From Atherix ibis (taxonomy: Eukaryota; Arthropoda; Insecta; Diptera; Athericidae), in assembly GCA_958298945.1 (NCBI GenBank), contig OY282607.1, forward strand, positions 49,019,020-49,083,019: DNA of 64,000 nucleotides, read 5' to 3'. The position numbers and the translations under genes were made by a program. Positions 56,483-64,000 of this stretch are shown here, one piece after another. How positions within the stretch are numbered: the first letter of the stretch is position 1; each line of letters opens with the position of its first letter. The notes beneath the pieces were generated by a model. The model searched no databases, was not told the origin of the DNA, and saw only the letters and a list, made by a program, of their open reading frames with translations.

Positions 56483-57715
56483 TACGAGGGTCGTTCAATA
56501 AGTCCTTAGAAAATCCGAGAAATTGCGCTCGTAGTGTCGGTAAAGATTTTTTTTTGTAAGTAGCATTATCGATAGAAAAATGTCAAAATTTCACCTCGAT
56601 CCATAGCGTAGGTCAATTTCTATCGTCGATTAAAGTTAACGACATTTATTTGTGCATAACAATGAAAAAAAGCGAGTTTAGGGCTGTCATCAAACATCTC
56701 CATTTGAAAGGCTTAAGCCCTAAAGAAATCAAAGCCGAGTTGGATGCAGTTCATGGCACATCTGCACCTATGTTTCCACAAAAGATGAACATCGTTCAGG
56801 ACGCCCAGTTGAGGTGTCTACTCGTGAAATCATCGACAAAATCCACGATCTGATTTTGAACGATCGGCGAATTAAAGTGCGCGAATTAGTTGAGGCCACG
56901 GGCATATCACAAGGTACGGTCGCTTCAATTTTGCATGAAAAATTGTCTGTGAAAAAAATTTCGGCGAGATGGGTGCCGCATTTGCTCTCAGAGGAGAATA
57001 AGCGCAATCGTGTAGTGGCCTCTGAGGCTATGTTGGCACTCTTTCATCGCAATCCTGCCGAATTCCTTCGTCGATATGTCACTGTGGACGATACCTGTAT
57101 ACACTACTACACTCCAGAAACGAAGAGACAGTCATTACAGTGGATTTTCAAGGGTGAACGGGCTCCGAAGAAGGCAAAAACGGGCTCCGAAGAAGGTGAT
57201 GGCCACGGTCTTTTGGGATTCGCAGGGCATCATTTTTATCGACTACTTGGAAAAAGGAAAAACAATAACAGGAGCGTATTACGCGTCGTTATTGCAACGG
57301 TTGAGCGAGGAAATCAAAGAGAAACGCCCCCATCTGAAGAAGAAAAAATCCTCTTGCATCAGGACAATGCGCGTGTGCACACCTGCGCTGTTTCCATGGC
57401 CAAAATTGTGGAATTGAGAATGGAATTGTTGCAGCATCCCGCTTATTCACCAGATTTGGCCCCGAGTGACTATTTTCTTTTCCCCAATCTGAAGAAATGG
57501 CTTGGCGGCCGACGGTTCACTTTCAACGAGGACGTCATTGCTCAAACGGATGAGTTTTTTGCAGAACTTCCGAAATCCTTTTTTTTTGGACGGGATAAAA
57601 ATTTTGGAAAAACAATTGGAAAAGTGTATAAAGCTAAAAGGGGATTATGTTGACAAATAAAAAAAAAAACCGTTTTTTCCATCTTTTTCTAAGGACTTAT
57701 TGAACGACCCTCGTA
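56483..57715 (+). mobile_element. Mariner family A, copy A5
   Basis: 1,233 bp; TA + CGAGGGTCGTTCAATAAGTC at the left, GACTTATTGAACGACCCTCG + TA at the right. Both terminal repeats are complete. It lies 160 bp upstream of the last Sdc exon. Confidence 0.95.
56662..57653 (+). pseudogene. Mariner A5 transposase, two deletions
   Basis: ATG 56662 (MKKSEFRAVIKHLHL). About 46 bases encoding WVNEFKRGRSS are missing near 56775, shifting frame. Then REIIDKIHDLILNDRRIKVRELVEATGISQG, WVPHLL and VDDTCIHYY (the Asp kept, Glu changed to Asp). A rearrangement near 57180 duplicates GGGCTCCGAAGAAGG in place of the KTVPSAGK codons and shifts frame again. HQDNARVH and PSDYFLF follow. A further frame change near 57585, in FFFGRDKNFG, spoils the C terminus. 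Confidence 0.9.
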
Positions 57716-57875
57716 ATTTTCATTACTTAAAGACTTGTTACCTGTGTGAATAGGAATAATAGATTTTTGGTGAATTAGAATTTTTTTTTATGTTTACAGC
57801 CGAATCATCTCTTAATTATTTAAAATATTTAAAAAAAACAAAAAATTATATTAAAAAATATTATATATATTTCAG

Positions 57876-58048
57876 CTGTTATTGGTGGTGCTGTTGTAGG
57901 ACTGTTATGCGCTATACTAGTAGTTATGTTCATCGTTTATCGAATGAGAAAAAAGGATGAAGGCTCCTATGCTTTAGATGAGCCTAAACGATCGCCTGCC
58001 GCCAATTCCTACGCCAAAAATGCGACCAATCGAGAATTCTATGCCTGA
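57876..58048 (+). CDS. Sdc: Syndecan last exon: transmembrane helix and cytoplasmic tail
   Basis: Follows acceptor TATTTCAG; two bases complete an Ala codon, then 56 codons and TGA 58046-58048. [19 protein letters not shown] is the membrane helix, with the GxxxG-like GGAVVG that drives syndecan dimerisation. [18 protein letters not shown] is the C1 region (basic, contacts ezrin and other linkers). [16 protein letters not shown] is the variable region. EFYA is the C2 PDZ-binding end recognised by syntenin. This tail is almost identical to what is known of dipteran syndecans and is the firmest gene call in the window. Confidence 0.97.
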
Positions 58049-59726
58049 AAATTTTAATTACACTAAAGTGATGGTAATATGTAATAATTTATTTTTTAAA
58101 AGCAAAACAAAACAATGGAGAATATAAAGAACAAAAGATGAATATATATATTCAATAGTAAAAAGCATCAAAGAAAAACTATAATTACAAAAATTCAATA
58201 AAACAAACGAAAAATATATATGCTAACACATACATATATAAATAATGCAAATAAAAAAATCAACAGTTTAAATAACATAATCTAAATTGTTATAAATACA
58301 TATATAATATTATAGAACAAAATGGAATGCTAAAAAGAATTATTCAAAATAACAAATACAAATTAATAAATTTAAATATACATATAAGATATTAAGAAGC
58401 AGAAAAAGGAAAAGTCAAATGAGAAGCAAATAACAAATTCATATATAACTAATATGAAAACATGATGCAACCGTAACATTTTTTTTAACGAAAATTTTAG
58501 AAACTAATAGGTAATAATGGAAACGAACACTTAAATTTACTCCAAAAATTATTAGAAAAACTACTACGTGTATTTAAAAATACACAATTTAGTTGCTTTT
58601 ATTTTCGGTTCTTTAACAAATACTCAATAATAAATAACTTAGCTGCTTATTTTGTTTTTATTTCCGGTCTTAACAATGAAATTGGATTTTATAATGATTT
58701 TACTGATTTCAAAATTATGATATACGAAAAAATTGTTTTTGAAAATAAATACAAACGCACAATATTTTGCTATAGTAAATGCATATTTATTTATGGTGGT
58801 AATTTTGATGATTTCCCTATGGAAAAGAAAATATATTTTCCTATTACATGTTTGATTAAAATAACTATTCTAAATAAATGCACTTCAACAACTTAAACAG
58901 ATTATTTCGATGACGTGATATTCCATTATTTTTATTTTTTGAAGCTGACACTTTTTCAAAATAGAAATATTCTCAATATTAAAATCACTTAATTTACACG
59001 TACAGGTAATATAATACAAATAAGATTTTGCAATAAAGCACATTTTTCAATTTATTTTATCAAATTGGAAAAGCTCTTAGTAATTAATAATAAGAATTGT
59101 AATATGCGTAAAGGGCGATAAATTAATTTCTTTTCATTTTATTTATGTACTAATAAAGTGATTTAAATTATTCAATATCTAAAGAATTATTTAACATTTC
59201 ATTATTTGCATATCTAAGCAAATATTTATATTTTTATAAAATACCATATAATGTGGCGATAGACATTAAAAGACAAATTTCAACTACACTAATGATTGTT
59301 AAATCTTACAACGTTTTATGATCAGTGATTTTATCAATTCGAGACGCGCAACTATGTTTATTTTGTATCAAGAAGTTGTTGATAATCATTCATTTAGTTA
59401 AACAATAAACATTTTTCCACACAAAAAAAAAGGGATAAGGAAAAATTATTTCATAGCGTATATTATGAATTGCTGCCAAATAAAAATGCACTTATAAGCC
59501 ACGCTCATATTTTAAATATTCAAAAAATGCGTTCTTATTTTTTTTTTTTTTTAAATATATAATCAGATTAGCTTTTATATTAAAAGTACTACTTTCCTTT
59601 CTCTCTGAATCAGTATGAGTATTTTTACGCTTTTTGTTAAATTCGGAGAAAAAAAACAACAACAATTGACAAATCTGATGAAAAATGCATTTTGAATTTA
59701 TTGGATATAATCATAATAATTAATTA

Positions 59727-59770
<44 letters not shown>

Positions 59771-61212
59771 ATATTTATATTTTTTTTTTAATTTTCAAAC
59801 ACCTGTAGATACATTGTAAAAGTAAAAATTTTTATTTCAAAAAAAAAAAAAAAAAAACTAAATATTTAAATAATTGATAACTAAAAAAAAATTGATGAGA
59901 ATAACAAGATTACAACTTAAATTATCTAACGTATCATTAAAATTTTCTAGTAATGTAGAATTAGAGATTAAAAAAGAAATAAAAGCAACTAAGCGCCTAT
60001 GTTATTTAGATTATTTTTTTTTTTTTAAATTAATATTTTTCTGTTAAAGTTTTTGTTTTTTAAATTTTCGCTTAATTAAACTAGAGCCATATAAACGTAA
60101 ATTTAGGAAAGAAATAATTTTTTTTCAATTGGAATCAATTCCTCAGGTGCGATTTTTATGAGTCTAAATAATATTCAGCTAAGACTAATCATGTCTTTTC
60201 GATGATGTCATAATCAATATATAAAAAATGGGAGAAGAATTGAAAAAAATTGAATAAAAATAGTAAATAATTATGTAAGATTAAAAATTATATATAAATA
60301 AAAATAATAACAAATAAAAAAAGAAAATAAATTTAAAAAAAAAAAAAAATTAATAAGAAATTATTTCGTGATCCGTCAACGTGTAAGAAAGATTTTTTTC
60401 ATCTATTTTATTTAATTTTTCCAAAAACTTATACATATCCTTTAATATTTTAATAAAATATATTATCAATATTTATATTAAAATTAAATTATAAACATTT
60501 TATTACAAATAGACAATTGTTTTTTTTTTAAATATAATTTCATTGTTTTGATTAAACTTTTATCAGAATAACTCCTAAAAAAAAAAATATGAATTTGCTC
60601 CAAAATACTAAAACGTTAAGCTTTCGTTTGTTTATTTTTAAATGTTGGATAGACTAAATTGATTTTTTACAAATAATACAATATAATTTTCAAAATAAAA
60701 TAAAACAAGAAAAATGTTTACCTTAATGTAATTTATAATATCTAAAAATACTAAAAAGAAAAAACTTTCTAATATTTGTATTAAAATTGTATTTTCTAGA
60801 AGATATTATCAAAAAATCATAAATTACTTTAATAATGCAGAAATAAGAATGTATCGCAGCATCTTTCAATATTTAATTCTATAGATTTCATAAATTAAAA
60901 GAAAATTAAAACAATCTTATGTTATTTACAAAATATAAACTTTTTACTTTAAATATAATAACAATCAAATTTCCATTGGTTATTTAGTAAATGTGTTAAT
61001 TTTAACTAACATTTTATCCATTTAGAAAGAATGCAAAAAAAGAAGAATTGGAAAAATCATTCAAAATGTTATTAAAAATATAGAGTGAACTATTTATTAC
61101 TCTAGTTTTTTACATATACTAAATAAATTGCATAATCTAAAACTAAAATATGAATAGATGAAAATGTAAACAAATTGCAAAATAGAAATTGCAACTGCAA
61201 ATTGCAGTCTTC
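58049..61212 (+). other. Sdc 3' UTR and downstream flank, AT-rich, no coding sequence
   Basis: No open frame longer than about 60 codons. Possible polyadenylation signals AATAAA are frequent, the first at 58197-58202, so the transcript end cannot be fixed. Contains A and T runs and a (TA)n tract. Confidence 0.6.
59733..59767. repeat. (TA)n microsatellite
   Basis: About 35 bases of uninterrupted alternating T and A. Confidence 0.95.
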
Positions 61213-61281
61213 CTGCACTTAAAATATATTTGTTGTCTTATAATATAATATTATTATAAGACAAATATATTTTAAGTGCAG
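61213..61281. repeat. Inverted repeat, 30-bp arms with a 3-nt bulge
   Basis: The left arm, CTGCACTTAAAATATATTTG followed by TCTTATAATA, pairs perfectly with the right arm at 61252-61281, except for an extra TTG in the left arm. Loop about 6 nt. Confidence 0.88.
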
Positions 61282-61285
61282 TTAA

Positions 61286-61427
61286 GTAACTGCCATAACC
61301 GACATAGTATAATTATAAAAATTAATCATTAAAATATATAATTTCTAAATATAATTTTTTCTATTTAGAAATTATATATTTTAATGATTAATTTTTATAA
61401 TTATATTATGTCGGTTATGTCAGTTAC
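61286..61427. repeat. Long inverted repeat, 66-bp arms with 10-nt loop
   Basis: Arms 61286-61351 and 61362-61427 pair with two mismatches (GTAACTGCCATAACCGACAT... against ...ATGTCGGTTATGTCAGTTAC). Loop is TAATTTTTTC. It lies five bases right of the previous hairpin. The strongest foldback in the window. Confidence 0.95.
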
Positions 61428-63427
61428 AATAATAAATATTTAAAAAACGTGCTCGAAAAAAAAACTTCTATTCGTTTTGAATATTTTTACTAAACTACAA
61501 TAAAATATTTCATGAATATTATATTTAGATTTAACAAACTCTGATTATTTAAAATTAATGCATTATTTTCTAATGGAGAAACCTTACAAAAACGTTATTT
61601 TCTAATGGAGAATATTGCCATATTATTTATAAACGTAAGGATTTACTCATAAATAGAAGGGAAAAAAACTATTTAAAATATGGCAAATATGCCTTTTACT
61701 AATCTTACATTTTATCCAACATGAAAAATAAACAAACTATTATTCCATATATAATAAAAAAAAATTAATTCAAATTGTCTTACGAATTTGCTAATTTTTA
61801 TTTTATATTATGCAAAAAGTTAAATTTTTTTTTCTTCAGATTATTTTGTAATTCTTTTTCCTAAGAATTTAATATTATAAGTTATGTGTATGTCTTATTT
61901 TATATAAACAAAAATAAAATAAGAAAAAAACGAAATATTTCTGAAAAATAAAACTTAAATTGTTGAAATATTATTCAGTTAGTATATATATATTGTTTAA
62001 TTTTTCTTTTCATTTTCAATTCATTATTTTATTTAAATGTTAACTAAGTAGCTTAAAATAAATATATTAAATGTGCCTAAAATCCAATTTGTTTTTTTTT
62101 TAATTGTATTCAATTTTTCTAATCACAAAAAAAATTATATTGAACAGTTTCATTAATACTTATATTAAACTATAATTTTTTTATTATTATTAATATTTTT
62201 AATATTTTCATGCATAAGATTATATATATTATTAAATATATAGAAATAAATTCAATTGATTAGGAAAAGAAATTGAACAAAAATAAATGCTGTGCCATTT
62301 TTTTAATTTTTTTATTATTTTAGTATTTGCCAAAATAAGCGATGTTAGTTTTTTTTAACTAAAAACTTTTCTCTTTTCTTATATGTACGTGAATGTGCCG
62401 CCATTTTGGCTGTCAGTTATAAACGTATTTTCCTCATTTCATTCTCTCTTTTAAACCGGTAAAATATTGTTGTTTATACGTTGTACTCTTAATTTTTAAA
62501 ATTACTGACTTCATATCTTCGTTGCTCTTTTATAATTTTGACATTTCGGATTTCCTAAAAGAAAAAATTCTCTTTTATTCCATTTGGTGCACTTTATATT
62601 TTTGAGAAAAAAGTTTAATTACAATTTTTTCGATAAATTTAATAATATTTCAACAAATATGAGACTAGGTACTAAAACAAAAAATATTTCGAAAACAAAA
62701 AAAAATAAAATAAAAAGAATATTATAATTAGTTCTCTTGATGTAAAAAGTCATTTTGTGGAAAAATTAATGGAAAAGAAAATGAATAAATAATAAAAATA
62801 ATAATAATAAATTAATAGTAATAATATTAAAATTACAAATTACTATGATATATATATTATATAAATAATTAAGAATAAGAAAATGATGAAAATGAAACTA
62901 AAATTAAATTCATAAATAGTATAAATCTAAGATGGAAAACTTTGTATGGACTAAGTAAAATCAATTGACAAAAGAAAATTTAAGTAAACATTTTATCAAC
63001 AATATGATAATTTTGACAAAAAGCAATTTAAAACGATTTTATTTATTTTTATTTTTTTATTAAAATTATATTTATATTATTTTTTTTTAATTTTCTATTT
63101 ACAAGTATATACATTCTGTTATTATTACATATGTTAGTTTATATGTCATGATGTAATAGAGGAATTTAATATCTATAATGACCTCTTCTATATTTTTATT
63201 TGTAATTTAAAAAAGAAAATAGTTGTAATGGCAATAATATTTTAAAATAAATTTATCTATTATGTACAAAAAATGTAGTTTTATTTTATACTTTAATATT
63301 GTGATGGAAGTTTTTACAAATAGTTCACAAGCACGGTGGTTTTAAGGATGTTAATGATACTCTTTATAAACTATTTGTTATGCAAATTTTAATACTCTTG
63401 GAAAAATGTGGTTAGAGCAAAACATAT
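61428..63427. other. Intergenic or 3' flank, AT-rich, no gene seen
   Basis: Very AT-rich. A direct repeat of ATTTTCTAATGGAGAA lies near 61564-61614. No termini or domains recognised. Confidence 0.5.
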
Positions 63428-63735
63428 TGTTACGATCTTACGGAGATTCAACGGATAGAGTAGACGCTTTTTTTACTTAGGATTTTCTTTATAAAACTAC
63501 GATATATAACACAAATAGATTTCAAATATTTGTTTAGGTCGCTGGAATCCTAATTGAATATTTCCGCTGTATTTCCACTTTACAGTTGAAATTCGATTAT
63601 TAATAGGGCACGACGACTTTATTCGTCGTGCCCTATTAATAATCGAATTTCAGCAGGCATTCTTAAATTGTTGTTCAAACTGAAATCACTCGCGGGTGAG
63701 CAGCGCCCGTATTTATATTGATCCGGCAATGAATA
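63428..63735. mobile_element. LTR-like fragment related to 38277, with internal palindrome
   Basis: Begins TGTTACGATCTTACGG and matches the first 120 bases or so of the 38277 fragment. It then holds a perfect 30-bp inverted repeat and a GC-richer tail (CGCGGGTGAGCAGCGCCCG near 63690-63708). End not defined. It is followed by Jockey-like coding sequence, so it may have inserted into that LINE. Confidence 0.4.
63587..63652. repeat. Perfect 30-bp inverted repeat with 6-nt loop
   Basis: Arms 63587-63616 and 63623-63652 are perfectly complementary (TGAAATTCGATTATTAAT... paired, including AGGGCACGACGA/TCGTCGTGCCCT). Loop CTTTAT. It lies inside the LTR-like fragment; the copy at 38277 has no such structure. 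Confidence 0.95.
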
Positions 63736-63739
63736 CTCA

Positions 63740-64000
63740 AATATAATAAAGTGACCTGGAAAAAAACGGACAAACAGAGAGCGACACCTTTGGAAAATAT
63801 TTAGGAAATACTTTTAAACCACACGAAGATATCTAAGACAATTAACATAATGAAAAAAGATACCAAGATTTATTCTTCAAATACCAAGATATATTCTACC
63901 CTCAAAAAAGTCCAGGCTATAACCTCATAACTTCGGAAATACTGAAACAAATATTCACAAAAACCCTCGTCCTGATAACAAATATTTATAATATCATCCT
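63740..64000 (+). mobile_element. Jockey-like LINE, start of reverse-transcriptase domain, runs off the window
   Basis: Reads ESDTFGKYLGNTFKPHED near 63778-63830, then KSPGYNLITSEILKQIFTK and TLVLITNIYNII at 63905-63999. These are the linker and first reverse-transcriptase finger block of Jockey elements (K.PGYD.I....LK.LP...L..L..I.N..L). At least one frame change lies between them. The rest is outside the window. Confidence 0.65.

Noticed and set aside
1333..57715. Orientation bias of mariners relative to Sdc
   Set aside because: Roughly 12 minus against 10 plus copies or fragments, so no meaningful bias.
59733..59767. (TA)n tract as a functional element
   Set aside because: Ordinary microsatellite in very AT-rich flank.

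Overview
The window is a piece of an AT-rich insect nuclear genome, almost certainly dipteran. Its only host gene is syndecan (Sdc), on the + strand. Four consecutive coding exons are visible (16079-16177, 26018-26462, 51934-52125 and 57876-58048). They join in frame into 302 codons plus a stop. The last exon encodes a transmembrane segment and the syndecan cytoplasmic tail ending in EFYA. The upstream exons (signal peptide and N-terminal ectodomain) lie to the left of the window. The species cannot be fixed from sequence alone. The tail is very close to what is known of fly syndecans, and the abundance of diverse mariners is typical of higher Diptera and midges. Everything else is intron, 3' flank and transposable elements. 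Layout: 1-16078 is upstream intron holding a hairpin, mariner A1, LINE fragments, a nearly intact RTE-like retrotransposon headed by a 5S-rRNA-like module (about 5.4-8.65 kb, minus strand), truncated mariner C1, and a pile-up of broken mariners (11.6-15.3 kb) that includes an unclassified element with 8-bp target duplications inside a mariner. 16178-26017 is an intron with a perfect 38-bp palindrome, mariners B1 and C2 sharing one TA dinucleotide, a 460-bp tandem repeat, and LINE debris. 26463-51933 is a 25.5-kb intron with mariners C3, D2, A2, F (with E nested inside it), A3, I, D3, A4 and J, a Tc1/IS630-like element H, and an LTR-like fragment with a four-unit heat-shock-element motif. 52126-57875 is an intron with mariner B2, a LINE with an RNase H domain, and mariner A5. 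58049-64000 is the Sdc 3' UTR and flank: extremely AT-rich, with hairpins, an LTR-like fragment and the start of a Jockey-like LINE running off the right edge. About twenty mariner copies or fragments from at least nine families are present, plus two Tc1/IS630-like ones. Letters A-J are local family names used here, not database names. None has an intact transposase frame. B2 (two nonsense codons) and A3 (two single-base deletions) come closest. No bacterial-type operons, CRISPR arrays or unambiguous tRNA genes were seen. The most interesting signals are the 5S-rRNA-like leader on the RTE element, and a recurrent class of perfect or near-perfect tight palindromes with 6-10-nt loops and otherwise unrelated sequence.
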